Shown: positions 1 to 7,096, counted from the stretch's first letter. The stretch is DNA of 7,184 nucleotides from Saprospirales bacterium (GCA_003448025.1 DLXL01000576.1:1-7184); one strand, 5' to 3'. Notes: a model not told the origin generated them from the letters alone. Program-made: numbers and translations.

Positions 1-689
1 TAATGGAAGTGGTAAATATTGTCATGCTTTTGTATGAAAAACAGGAAATCCCCCTTTTGGTCGATGGTATGTAAATCTAAAGGTTTCCGGATGTCACGTT
101 CACAGAATGGAGCATGTTCGAGTAACTGACCAAATTCGTTGCGGTAACGCTTGGGAGTTGTAATTGGACCATTGCTTTCCACGATCAGCAATCGGTTGTC
201 TGGAGTATCAAAATGTAATTGATACGTAGTGCCGCGAGGTATAACCAGATAATCGCCGTAGCCGAAAGCGAGTGCACCGTACATGGTAAGCAATTTGCCT
301 GTGCCTTCATGCACAAAAATCACTTCGTCGGCATCTGCGTTTTTGTAGAAATAATCCGACATGCTTTTCGTGGGCGCTGCCAGGATTATTTTGCAATCAT
401 TATTAACCAGTACGGGCTTACGGGAACGCAGGTAATCGTCTTCCGGTGCAATATGAAAGCCATTCAGGCAGCGGTGCTTCAATTGTTTGTCGTGAACCGT
501 TTTGGGTGCAATGCTGTATGGATCGCCAACCTGTACAATCTGAGTTGGCGCATTGGCGTGGTATACAAGCGAGTAATTATTGCTGAACCCTTCTGTACTG
601 AACAGCTCTTCATGATACAGCGAGCCGTCAGGTTTGCGATACTGGGTGTGCCGTTTTTGTGGGATTTGGCCCAGAGAATGGTAATGCAT
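1..689 (-). CDS. hmgA: Homogentisate 1,2-dioxygenase, N-terminal part (3' end outside window)
   Basis: Reading the minus strand from the ATG at 689-687 gives 229 uninterrupted codons and no stop before the window edge. The protein opens MHYHSLGQIPQKRHTQYRKP and includes GDYLVIPRGTTYQL (about 160-173), GPITTPKRYRNEFGQLLEH and FCERDIRKPL, all typical of the cupin-fold homogentisate dioxygenases. The enzyme opens the homogentisate ring with O2 to give maleylacetoacetate in tyrosine/phenylalanine catabolism and is cytosolic. Bacterial homologues are about 380-440 residues, so roughly the last 40%, which holds the His/Glu iron ligands, is missing only because the window ends. There is no Shine-Dalgarno sequence before the ATG. 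It lies 57 bp downstream of mnmH on the same strand and has its own -7-like box at 727-734. An overlapping plus-strand frame at 219-698 is a shadow. Identity is sure; catalytic competence cannot be judged here. Confidence 0.93.
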   Translation of the reverse strand, partial: MHYHSLGQIPQKRHTQYRKPDGSLYHEELFSTEGFSNNYSLVYHANAPTQIVQVGDPYSIAPKTVHDKQLKHRCLNGFHIAPEDDYLRSRKPVLVNNDCKIILAAPTKSMSDYFYKNADADEVIFVHEGTGKLLTMYGALAFGYGDYLVIPRGTTYQLHFDTPDNRLLIVESNGPITTPKRYRNEFGQLLEHAPFCERDIRKPLDLHTIDQKGDFLFFIQKHDNIYHFH

Positions 690-726
690 AGATGGTAATT
701 TGAACGTAGTAGTCAGTAAGGATCTG

Positions 727-734
727 CAAAAGTA
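727..734 (-). promoter_or_regulatory. Bacteroidota-type -7 box upstream of hmgA
   Basis: On the minus strand the sequence reads TACTTTTGC, matching the Bacteroidota consensus TAnnTTTG. It lies 37 bp before the hmgA ATG, in the short gap after mnmH, which would give a leader of roughly 30 nt. I see no TTG at the usual 19-23 nt further upstream, so this rests on the -7 match alone. It suggests hmgA can be transcribed independently of mnmH. Confidence 0.5.
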
Positions 735-746
735 GCTATTGGTGTT

Positions 747-1772
747 TCACAGATCCTGAATATTTGTCAAAACACGTGCAATGGCTTCCGGATCACCGTA
801 GTCAAATTCTATGCGACGAATATCCGGTGAAACATTCAACATCAAATTATGCTCATAGGTTTTATCATAATACTGCAAAGCAATTTTAGCTGCGGCATGA
901 AAATCATTTTGTTCCAGGGATTCCACCGCCTGTTTCAGATGTAGCCCGCCTAATTTTTTGGCTATTTTTTCAAACGCCACCTGCAATGCTGAACGGTCTG
1001 TGAGCACATAGTCTTTCACCAGATTTTCGAGTCGGATGTGGTTGGGAATGTCAATATTTACCAGTGGGGCTGCTTTCATTTTAGCCCAGAAATCGAGTGG
1101 AATGTACACTCTTCCAATGCTTTTGCTCTCGTTTTCAATCCAAACTCTTCGGCCAGGGTCGAGTTGGGAGATCGCCTGAAACAGGTCGTTTTCATATTGT
1201 TCTACTGTGGGTTGGGGTTGTTCGCCAATAAATCCAAAAGCTGATCCTTTGTGGTGAGCAAGCCCTTCCAAGTCGATGATTTGTTCTCCCAGGTTTTTTA
1301 GTTTGTGTAATATTTTGGTTTTGCCTGATCCAGTTCGGCCACCCAAAACAATGAGTTTGAGGCTAGTCGTTTTAAACCCATCCAGGATATATTGGCGGTA
1401 GGCCTTGTATCCCCCATGAAGGGTCACAACATCAAAACCGGATTGACGAAACAACCAGGCCATGCTGCCGCTGCGTTGCCCGCCACGCCAGCAATGCACA
1501 GCGAGGCGTCGGCCCGGAGCCAGTTTTTTAGCCTGTTTGACAAAGTCGGCCATTTTGGGGCCTACAATGCTCAGACCAAGTTCCATGGCTTCCTCCTTAC
1601 CCGTTTGTTTATACATCGTTCCTACCTGAGACCTTTCGGCATCGTCAAAAAGCGGAAAACTCAATGCGCCAGGGATGTGCCCATGTGCATATTCCCCTGG
1701 AGATCGAACGTCCAGCATTACCCGTTCAGGCAGCTCAGCGATAAACTTGGCAGGATCCAAAACCATTTCCAT
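747..1772 (-). CDS. mnmH: tRNA 2-selenouridine synthase (MnmH/SelU/YbbB)
   Basis: The enzyme acts on the wobble uridine of tRNAs for Lys, Glu and Gln, replacing the sulfur of 2-thiouridine with selenium through an S-geranyl intermediate; selenophosphate from SelD is the donor. From the ATG at 1772 the product is 341 residues, normal for the family. The N-terminal rhodanese domain carries LDVRSPGEYAHGHIPGA and the active-site loop HCWRGGQRSGS, with the catalytic Cys at about residue 94. The P-loop domain follows with GGRTGSGKT (about 144-152) and DLEGLAHHKGSAFG. The frame stays open to a TTG at 1811, but that start falls directly against a terminator hairpin. ATG 1772 or ATG 1766 is more likely; AGGA seven bases before 1766 favours the latter slightly. 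It lies between the DUF2807 gene and hmgA on the same strand. No selD or selA is visible, so whether it selenates or only geranylates here is open. Confidence 0.93.
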   Translation of the reverse strand: MEMVLDPAKFIAELPERVMLDVRSPGEYAHGHIPGALSFPLFDDAERSQVGTMYKQTGKEEAMELGLSIVGPKMADFVKQAKKLAPGRRLAVHCWRGGQRSGSMAWLFRQSGFDVVTLHGGYKAYRQYILDGFKTTSLKLIVLGGRTGSGKTKILHKLKNLGEQIIDLEGLAHHKGSAFGFIGEQPQPTVEQYENDLFQAISQLDPGRRVWIENESKSIGRVYIPLDFWAKMKAAPLVNIDIPNHIRLENLVKDYVLTDRSALQVAFEKIAKKLGGLHLKQAVESLEQNDFHAAAKIALQYYDKTYEHNLMLNVSPDIRRIEFDYGDPEAIARVLTNIQDL

Positions 1773-1811
1773 ATCCTGCGAAGGTAAGATGAAAGCAGCA
1801 CTTATAAACAA

Positions 1812-1847
1812 ACAAGAGTCACCCCGAACGTTCGGAATGACTCTTGT
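1812..1847 (-). terminator. Intrinsic terminator after the DUF2807 gene
   Basis: A 36-nt near-palindrome lies 18 bp past the DUF2807 stop codon. In minus-strand RNA, bases 1847-1832 pair with 1827-1812 over 16 bp around a 4-nt loop (ACGU), and the U-rich stretch UUGUUUAU follows at once. The only non-Watson-Crick positions, 1822/1837 and 1823/1836, are G-U pairs in minus-strand RNA but would be C-A mismatches in plus-strand RNA. That fits termination of the minus-strand transcript, insulating or attenuating expression of mnmH downstream. Confidence 0.82.
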
Positions 1848-1865
1848 CTACAAAAGAAGCTAAAA

Positions 1866-2486
1866 CTAGTCATTGGAGACTCTTCCGGAACCGGAAACAG
1901 CCGTCTTGACTTTACCTTTTACACCGAGCTTTACATCTCCGGATCCGCTGATGGCGACCTCCGCGGTGTTACCACTTAGCGCAGATGCGTCTACATCTCC
2001 GGATCCGCTGATGGCAATTTCCTGCTCTTCCGCACGGCCACTGAGTTTCATGTCGCTGCTGCCTGAAATAGCAATATCCAGATCGTTTACATCCAACTCG
2101 CCTTTAAAGTCGCCAGAGCCACTTGATGCATATTCAAATTCTGGGGCTTTAATAACGGTTAGTGCTTCCACATCAGTACTGCCACTATTGGCTACAGATT
2201 TCAGAGATTTGTACGTAACCGTTATTTTGGCACTGAAGTTATTATAGCTGCCTTTTTTGGTTTGAATCTTTAATACACCATTTTTGATGCTGGTTTCAAT
2301 GTTATCGGCATCTATTCCTTTGAGGTCTAATTGAATGCTTTCTTCATTTCCTTGTTTCAGGTAAACAACGTCAAAGCCACCGGAAATGCCGATTTTATCA
2401 AAAGACTCAAGGCTACGGGTAACGGTGGAAGATTGTGCTGAAAGGCAGGCAGGAAGGAGCAACAGAGCAAAGAGCTGGTTCTTCAT
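1866..2486 (-). CDS. Exported DUF2807 (head GIN domain) beta-helix protein
   Basis: The ATG at 2486 gives 206 residues starting MKNQLFALLLLPACLSAQ. This is a short signal peptide, with a likely signal peptidase I cut after Ala17; Cys14 after LPA is a poor lipobox, so a lipoprotein is possible but less likely. The rest is rich in beta-strand with recurring turns: SGST (101), SGSGD (122), SGSSD (141), SGSGD (160), SGSGD (180) and SGSG (198), about 20 residues apart. This is the hallmark of DUF2807, a right-handed parallel beta-helix common in Bacteroidota and named as a putative autotransporter adhesin head, though no function is established for most members. The frame is open upstream to a TTG at 2579, but that would bury the signal peptide. 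It is divergent from topA and is followed by a strong terminator. I saw no clear TAnnTTTG box upstream. Confidence 0.87.
   Translation of the reverse strand: MKNQLFALLLLPACLSAQSSTVTRSLESFDKIGISGGFDVVYLKQGNEESIQLDLKGIDADNIETSIKNGVLKIQTKKGSYNNFSAKITVTYKSLKSVANSGSTDVEALTVIKAPEFEYASSGSGDFKGELDVNDLDIAISGSSDMKLSGRAEEQEIAISGSGDVDASALSGNTAEVAISGSGDVKLGVKGKVKTAVSGSGRVSND
1932..2015 (-). repeat. Internal DNA repeat encoding two beta-helix coils
   Basis: A 24-nt sequence occurs identically at 1932-1955 and 1992-2015, exactly 60 bp apart, which is 20 codons or one coil of the encoded beta-helix. Each copy encodes AISGSGDV. Weaker versions of the same turn occur further upstream in the gene, near 2050, 2106 and 2170. 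Identity including third codon positions suggests recent coil duplication or gene conversion. Confidence 0.75.
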
Positions 2487-2587
2487 AATGTTAAGTTTAA
2501 TGATGATGTAAGTGTTTGGAAGGACATCAATTTGTATAAAAGGGTTGCATAAAATGATGGCAGCAGGCGCAAACCTCAAATTACCAT

Positions 2588-2595
2588 TACTTTTG
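2588..2595 (+). promoter_or_regulatory. Bacteroidota-type -7 box of topA
   Basis: TACTTTTG followed by C matches TAnnTTTG and is identical to the boxes before hmgA and the esterase gene. It lies 62 bp before the topA ATG, giving a predicted leader of about 55 nt. No convincing TTG lies at the expected distance upstream. It sits in the 171-bp region (2487-2657) between the divergent DUF2807 and topA genes. I saw nothing else there except AT-rich sequence. Confidence 0.55.
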
Positions 2596-2657
2596 CCCTT
2601 CGTTAATCCCTGAACTCAGGCATCAAATACCTAACGTAAAGACCACATACGACATAT

Positions 2658-5222
2658 ATGTCAAAAAAACTGCTGATCGTAGAGTCGCCTGCAAAAGCGA
2701 AAACCATCGAAAAATATCTGGGTGCAGATTTTACTGTCAAATCTTCCTATGGCCATATCCGTGATTTGGAAAAGGGAAATGATCTGGGCGTTGATGTACA
2801 AAACGGATATCTGCCGAAGTATGTCATTCCCAGTGATAAATACAAAACAGTAAAAGACCTGAGAGAAGCGGCAGCTCGTGTTGGCGAGGTTTGGCTCGCA
2901 ACGGACGAAGACCGCGAGGGTGAAGCCATCTCCTGGCACTTGTGTGAGGTGCTAGGGCTTGATCCGCGGATGACCAAGCGTATTGTATTTCACGAGATTA
3001 CCAAAAATGCCATCCAGCGTGCGGTTCAGCAACCTCGTACGGTGGATATGAATACGGTTAATGCTCAGCAGGCCCGCCGTGTATTGGATCGCCTGGTGGG
3101 CTGGGAATTAAGCGGGTTATTGTGGAAAAAAGTAAAGGGACAGTTGTCTGCCGGCCGTGTTCAATCTGTTACGGTGAAACTGGTAGTGGAGCGTGAGCGT
3201 GAGATTCAGGCATTCCAGATCACTCCTTACTTCAAAATTGTTGCGCAGTTTTTTGCCAAAAATGCTCAGGGGAAAACCACCACTTTTAAAGCTGAGAGCC
3301 CAATTCGTTTTGAAGATCCTGCAGGTGCTGAAGGGTTTTTACAAAAATGCATCCATGCACAATACACAGTATCCAACATTGAAGTAAAGCCAACACGGCG
3401 CAAACCGGCTCCGCCTTTTACCACGTCAACGCTGCAACAGGAGGCCAGCCGGAAGCTTAGTTTCTCGGTAAACAGAACCATGTCTGTAGCGCAAAAGTTG
3501 TATGAAGAAGGTTTTATTACCTATATGCGTACAGATTCAACCAGCCTTTCTGAGTTGGCATTGCAGGCAACAGAAGCTGAAATCGTGAAGCAGTACGGTA
3601 AAAATTACCACCACCGCCGGCAATATAAAACCAAAAACGAGTCGGCTCAGGAAGCGCACGAGGCTATTCGTCCCACCTATTTTGAACGGCAGAACGTAAG
3701 CGGCAACCGCGATGAGCAACGTTTGTATGAGTTGATCTGGAAACGTACCATGGCCTCGCAAATGTCGGATGCCGAACTGGAAAAGACCATCGTTGACATC
3801 GAGATCAGCACACAGCCTCAAAATAAACTGGTAGCAGAAGGAGAAATTCTGAAATTTGATGGCTTCCTCAAAGTCTACCTGGAGAGTACAGATGATGAAG
3901 ATGAGGAAACCGCCGGAATATTGCCACCACTTGTTCGTGGACAAAAGCTGGATCTGGACGATATGACAGCTACTGAAAAATTCACCCGTCCACCATCACG
4001 TTATACGGAAGCCGGACTGGTGAAAAAACTGGAAGAACTGGGTATCGGCCGTCCCAGCACGTATGCTCCAACCATCACAAAAATTATGGAAGCAAACCGT
4101 GGTTATGTTGTCAAGGATAGCAGAGAAGGAGAGGAGCGTGTGTATCAGGTGTTTAGTCTGAAAAATAATACCATCAGTAAGACGAAAGGAAAGGAAATCA
4201 CCGGCGCCACCAAAAATGTGCTGTATCCCACAGATATGGGTATGATTGTGTCCGACTTCCTTGAAGAGCATTTCAAAAAAGTGATGGATTATGGCTTTAC
4301 TGCCAGTGTTGAACAGGAGTTTGACCACATTGCCGATGGTAAAATGCAGTGGCCAAACATGATTGACCGTTTCTACAAGCCTTTCCACGAAAACGTAGAA
4401 AAAACCCTTAAAGATGCTGAACGCGCCAGTGGTGAGCGTATTCTTGGACTCGATCCGGAAACCGGCCGCACTGTTTTGGTACGAATGAGTAAACTGGGTC
4501 GCCCGGTGATCCAGATTGGTACCGGGGAAGAGTTAGAAAAAAAGGAAACCCCTCGATATGCCAACCTGCGCCCCGGCCAAAGCATGGAAACCGTGTCGCT
4601 GAGCGAAGCACTGGATGCATTCCAGTTGCCGCGTACCCTTGGTGAATACAATGGCGAATCCCTGGAGGTTAATACCGGCAGGTACGGTCCTTATGTGAAA
4701 TATGGCAGCACTTTTATCAGTCTGCCTAAAGGAGAAGATCCTTTTGATACCACCTACGAACGCGCTTTGGAGCTGGTAAAGGCCCGTGTGGAGGCTGATC
4801 GGCCGTTAGGGCATTACGAAGGTTTGCCAATTACCAAAGGTAAAGGGCGTTTCGGGCCGTTTGTGAAATGGGCCGACTTGTTTGTGAACGTACCGGCGAA
4901 AGTCGATTTCGATGCACTGACAGAAGCGCAAGCCATTGAGTTGATCAAGCAAAAAATTGACAAAGAAGCAAACCGTTACATCCATCACTGGCCTGAAGAG
5001 GGTATTTCCATTGAAAATGGCAGATGGGGCCCATTCATCCGTTTCAAAAAGGAAAACCTGAAATTGCCTCCGGTGGATGGGGTTAAAATGACGGCGGACA
5101 TGGCTGTTAGCCTTACGCTGGCAGATGTAAAAGCTATTATAGAAAAAGAGATGCCGGGCGCTTTTGCGGCCAAAGCCGGGGGAGCGAAGGGGAAAGCAGC
5201 GCCTAAAGGGAAGAAGAAATAA
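2658..5222 (+). CDS. topA: DNA topoisomerase I (type IA)
   Basis: This enzyme relaxes negative supercoils by cutting one strand through a 5'-phosphotyrosine link. The 854-residue protein starts MSKKLLIVESPAKAKTIEKY, the Toprim domain with Glu9. The acidic triad follows in ATDEDREGEA (Asp83, Asp85, Glu87). The catalytic Tyr289 lies in GFITYMRTDSTSLS, and the conserved LGIGRPSTYAPTI block is at 461-473. The C-terminal part has no zinc-ribbon cysteines: the only cysteines are at 96 and 231. Instead it carries three C-terminal repeats of the Gly-Arg-aromatic-Gly-Pro-aromatic type, at about 673-690 (GRYGPYVKYG), 728-745 (GKGRFGPFVKW) and 787-803 (NGRWGPFIRF), then a Lys/Ala/Gly-rich basic tail (839-854) likely to bind DNA. 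This architecture is usual outside Proteobacteria. ATG 2658 begins right at the Toprim motif, with no Shine-Dalgarno sequence. The gene converges on the kinase gene with a 12-bp gap. It is complete with no visible lesion. Confidence 0.97.
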   Translation: MSKKLLIVESPAKAKTIEKYLGADFTVKSSYGHIRDLEKGNDLGVDVQNGYLPKYVIPSDKYKTVKDLREAAARVGEVWLATDEDREGEAISWHLCEVLGLDPRMTKRIVFHEITKNAIQRAVQQPRTVDMNTVNAQQARRVLDRLVGWELSGLLWKKVKGQLSAGRVQSVTVKLVVEREREIQAFQITPYFKIVAQFFAKNAQGKTTTFKAESPIRFEDPAGAEGFLQKCIHAQYTVSNIEVKPTRRKPAPPFTTSTLQQEASRKLSFSVNRTMSVAQKLYEEGFITYMRTDSTSLSELALQATEAEIVKQYGKNYHHRRQYKTKNESAQEAHEAIRPTYFERQNVSGNRDEQRLYELIWKRTMASQMSDAELEKTIVDIEISTQPQNKLVAEGEILKFDGFLKVYLESTDDEDEETAGILPPLVRGQKLDLDDMTATEKFTRPPSRYTEAGLVKKLEELGIGRPSTYAPTITKIMEANRGYVVKDSREGEERVYQVFSLKNNTISKTKGKEITGATKNVLYPTDMGMIVSDFLEEHFKKVMDYGFTASVEQEFDHIADGKMQWPNMIDRFYKPFHENVEKTLKDAERASGERILGLDPETGRTVLVRMSKLGRPVIQIGTGEELEKKETPRYANLRPGQSMETVSLSEALDAFQLPRTLGEYNGESLEVNTGRYGPYVKYGSTFISLPKGEDPFDTTYERALELVKARVEADRPLGHYEGLPITKGKGRFGPFVKWADLFVNVPAKVDFDALTEAQAIELIKQKIDKEANRYIHHWPEEGISIENGRWGPFIRFKKENLKLPPVDGVKMTADMAVSLTLADVKAIIEKEMPGAFAAKAGGAKGKAAPKGKKK

Positions 5223-5249
5223 AGCGGATTGTTATTACCAGAACCGCTT
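5222..5249. terminator. Possible bidirectional terminator between topA and the kinase gene
   Basis: AAGCGG at 5222-5227 can pair with CCGCTT at 5244-5249, with a further TT/AA pair inside after a bulged A. T-rich sequence follows on both strands (CATTTCTTTT on plus, TATTTCTTCTT on minus). It overlaps the topA stop codon and the last codons of the convergent kinase gene. The stem is short, so this is a weak candidate. Confidence 0.35.
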
Positions 5250-5822
5250 CATTTCTTTTCCCTGGCTACGTCCTTCCAGCACCTCGAATATGACTTCGGC
5301 CACCTGTGCCTGAGTTCGGTTGGCGGTATTGATGACCAGGTCGAAATTATTGAAATCGGCGCAATCTGCACCATATTTAGTCAGGAATCGGGCGTTTTCA
5401 CTTGCTTTACGGGCAAGAATTTTTTGAGCAGCCTCTTCTGCTGACGCATATTGCTCACTGTCGCGGTTAGGATCGTTCATGATTCTTTGCACGGCCACCT
5501 GCACATCGGTTTGCAGGTAAATTTTAAAGGAGTCCGGCAAGAAAAACCAGGCCATTCTGCTGTCAATAATGTAACTATTGGGGTCTTTGCCCAGTTCTAC
5601 AAAAATTCCGTCGATCCGTTGATCAATGGTTGGATCCGTATCGGCCCTGCGATTCATTTCGAGGGTGTCGATGCCAATTTCCTGAGCCAACTGACGTTGA
5701 ACCCGGCCTGTAGAGATATATTCAAATCCTGTGCGTTCGCACAGGATTTTTGAAACGGCGCTTTTGCCACTACCCAGATCCCCGGTTATGGTGATTTTAG
5801 TGCCGGAAGGAATTTTCAACAT
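5235..5822 (-). CDS. Archaeal-type cytidylate kinase-like P-loop kinase
   Basis: The ATG at 5822 gives 195 residues: ITITGDLGSGKSAVSKIL (Walker A Gly14-Ser21), then EYISTGRVQRQLAQEIGI, LEMNRRADTDPTIDQRID, an IIDSRMAWFF segment, an Arg-rich lid region (about 113-146), and FDLVINT near the end. This order (P-loop; S-T/A-G-x-hydrophobic-R; E-x-N-R; D-P-x-I-D; S/G-R; D-L-V-I-N-T) matches the small archaeal CMP kinases and their bacterial relatives. That suggests phosphoryl transfer from ATP to a small substrate, plausibly (d)CMP. The substrate is not certain, because Bacteroidota normally have a separate, larger housekeeping Cmk. A TTG at 5852 in frame would overlap the preceding gene; ATG 5822 lies 13 bp after the esterase stop and is preferred. 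It is probably co-transcribed with the esterase and converges on topA. Confidence 0.82.
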   Translation of the reverse strand: MLKIPSGTKITITGDLGSGKSAVSKILCERTGFEYISTGRVQRQLAQEIGIDTLEMNRRADTDPTIDQRIDGIFVELGKDPNSYIIDSRMAWFFLPDSFKIYLQTDVQVAVQRIMNDPNRDSEQYASAEEAAQKILARKASENARFLTKYGADCADFNNFDLVINTANRTQAQVAEVIFEVLEGRSQGKEMKRFW

Positions 5823-5835
5823 AAAAAATGCCTGG

Positions 5836-6567
5836 TCAAAACTTCTGATCAATCACATAAGGCAGCATGGAGCGCCAGGTAGGCCAATCATGCCGGATAT
5901 CATGCCCCCAAATATCCAGATCACACTGGATCCCTTTTCCTGCCAGAATTCCGGCAAGCGTACGGGAGGAATCCGGGTCTTCATAATCGCCGGAACCAGA
6001 CAGTATGTGGATATGTTTGCTTTGACGGATCAGATTAAGCGTATGCTCATCATTCAGATTCGGAAGGTAGTGTACCGGTGAGTTGAAGTAAACATCTTCA
6101 TCGTAATAGCCCTTTGTATAGCTGGTGAGGTCATAAACTCCAGACATTGCGATGGTTCCTGCAAACAGATCTGGTCTGCGGAAGAAGATATTGGCGGAGT
6201 GCAAAGCTCCCAGCGAAGCGCCACTTGTAATGATAGGAGTGTCTGCACTGGTGTGCATTTTTATAAAGGGTACCACCTCATTTTCCACATAGCCATTAAA
6301 CTGTTGGTGGCGGATCGCTTTGTGGCGTGGATGCATCCGGTTATTCAGCCAGGCTTCAGAATTGATACTATTGATACTGAATACTTTCACCTTTCCTGCT
6401 TCAATATATGGCTCAAGTACATCAAGCATCAGGAACCTTTCGTATTCCAGATAATCGGCAGCAGCAGTGGGCAGCAGCAGCAGTGCAAAGCCAAAATGGC
6501 CATACATGGCAATTTCCATGTTTTTGTTGAGGCGTGGGCTGTGCCACTGGTGGATTTCTCGGTTCAT
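5836..6567 (-). CDS. Putative esterase (esterase D / Ag85-like alpha/beta hydrolase)
   Basis: This 243-residue protein has the putative-esterase fold (PF00756 type). The nucleophile elbow is SGASLGA with Ser118 in G-x-S-x-G. The acid is probably Asp194 or a neighbouring acidic residue in GSGDYEDPDS, and the His is in WGHDIRHDWPTWR (His226 most likely, before WPTW). The early LLLLPTAAADYLEYERF and VFSINSINSEAWLNN blocks are recurrent in small bacterial proteins of this type. There is no signal peptide or membrane segment, so it should be cytosolic. The substrate is unknown: the family includes S-formylglutathione hydrolase, siderophore esterases and mycolyltransferases. It is the first gene of a likely two-gene unit with the kinase downstream, and is divergent from the VOC gene with a TAnnTTTG box 23 bp upstream of its ATG (6567). 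Confidence 0.87.
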   Translation of the reverse strand: MNREIHQWHSPRLNKNMEIAMYGHFGFALLLLPTAAADYLEYERFLMLDVLEPYIEAGKVKVFSINSINSEAWLNNRMHPRHKAIRHQQFNGYVENEVVPFIKMHTSADTPIITSGASLGALHSANIFFRRPDLFAGTIAMSGVYDLTSYTKGYYDEDVYFNSPVHYLPNLNDEHTLNLIRQSKHIHILSGSGDYEDPDSSRTLAGILAGKGIQCDLDIWGHDIRHDWPTWRSMLPYVIDQKF

Positions 6568-6589
6568 GTTGATCTGATAGATGAAGGTG

Positions 6590-6597
6590 CAAAAGTA
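6590..6597 (-). promoter_or_regulatory. Bacteroidota-type -7 box of the esterase-kinase unit
   Basis: On the minus strand the sequence reads TACTTTTGC, the same 9-mer as upstream of topA and hmgA, 22 bp before the esterase ATG. The predicted leader is therefore only about 15 nt. The upstream side is T-rich, but no exact TTG lies at the expected distance. Confidence 0.55.
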
Positions 6598-6629
6598 GCA
6601 AAAGAAATTCGGGATAAAAATAAAACTTT

Positions 6630-6662
6630 TTGTTTTTGATTAAAACAAGTTGTTTATATTTG
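6630..6662 (+). promoter_or_regulatory. Bacteroidota-type promoter of the VOC gene
   Basis: TATATTTG at 6655-6662 matches TAnnTTTG. Upstream, TTG at 6630-6632 gives a 22-nt spacer, or TTG at 6636-6638 a 16-nt spacer; the first fits the usual -33/-7 layout. The box lies 34 bp before the ATG at 6697. With the opposing box at 6590-6597 it forms a compact divergent promoter pair in the 129-bp region between the esterase and VOC genes. It is the best promoter in the window. Confidence 0.65.
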
Positions 6663-6696
6663 CACCATCATTCAAAAACAATTAAATTATTAAGTT

Positions 6697-7080
6697 ATGG
6701 AAACAATGAAGAACGCACTTTCCTGGTTTGAAATACCAGTTTTGGATTTCGGCCGTGCTAAAAACTTTTATCAGGCTATTTTCACTTATGAAATGCCTGA
6801 AATGGACATGGGTCCTGTAAAAATGGGCATTTTATTGCATGACCAGCAGAATGGGGTAGGTGGCGCCATCTGTTATGGCGAAGGCTATGAACCAGCTGGC
6901 GCAAAAGGCCCCAAGGCCTATCTGAATGGTGGTGATGACCTGAACACGATTTTAAACCGGGTACCAGCTGCCGGTGGCAGCATTGTGCTAGCGAAAACGG
7001 AGATCGCGCCTGATATGGGCTATTTCGCTTTTTTTACTGATTCAGAAGGAAATGTTCTTGGGCTTCATTCCATGGGTTAG
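6697..7080 (+). CDS. VOC family (glyoxalase/bleomycin-resistance-like) protein
   Basis: This 127-residue protein has the two-module beta-alpha-beta-beta-beta pattern of the vicinal oxygen chelate superfamily. Module one begins ALSWFEIPVLDFGRAKNFYQ (7-26) and runs through MGILLHD and GGAICYG. Module two begins PKAYLNGGDDLNTIL and ends GYFAFFTDSEGNVLGLHS (108-125), the characteristic F-x-D-x-E-G-N-x-x-G-L-x-S ending. It most resembles the single-domain, often uncharacterised PhnB/SgaA-like members annotated as glyoxalase or bleomycin resistance protein. Its reaction and metal dependence cannot be named from sequence, and it should not be read as a resistance gene. It is cytosolic, with no signal peptide. 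The first ATG (6697) is taken as start; a second is at codon 4. It has a good promoter of its own and is followed 16 bp after the stop by a long inverted repeat. Confidence 0.88.
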   Translation: METMKNALSWFEIPVLDFGRAKNFYQAIFTYEMPEMDMGPVKMGILLHDQQNGVGGAICYGEGYEPAGAKGPKAYLNGGDDLNTILNRVPAAGGSIVLAKTEIAPDMGYFAFFTDSEGNVLGLHSMG

Positions 7081-7096
7081 AAGGCATAAAGACAAC

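Noticed and set aside
219..698. Plus-strand open frame of 159 codons over the left edge
   Set aside because: It is antisense to hmgA, whose minus-strand reading matches a known family throughout; the plus-strand translation shows no recognisable domain.
1773..1811. TTG-start extension of mnmH
   Set aside because: It would begin one base from the terminator hairpin, and the added residues are not part of the rhodanese domain; ATG 1772 or 1766 fits better.
2487..2579. TTG-start extension of the DUF2807 protein
   Set aside because: It would place 31 residues before an evident signal peptide, which should be at the N-terminus.
3996..4388. Antisense open frame inside topA (also one at 3537-3944)
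   Set aside because: Both lie wholly within an intact topoisomerase gene, show no family features and have no promoter-like box; they are shadows of its codon use.
5823..5852. TTG-start extension of the kinase gene overlapping the esterase
   Set aside because: The added residues come from the out-of-frame esterase 3' end; ATG 5822 lies just before the beta-strand leading to the P-loop.
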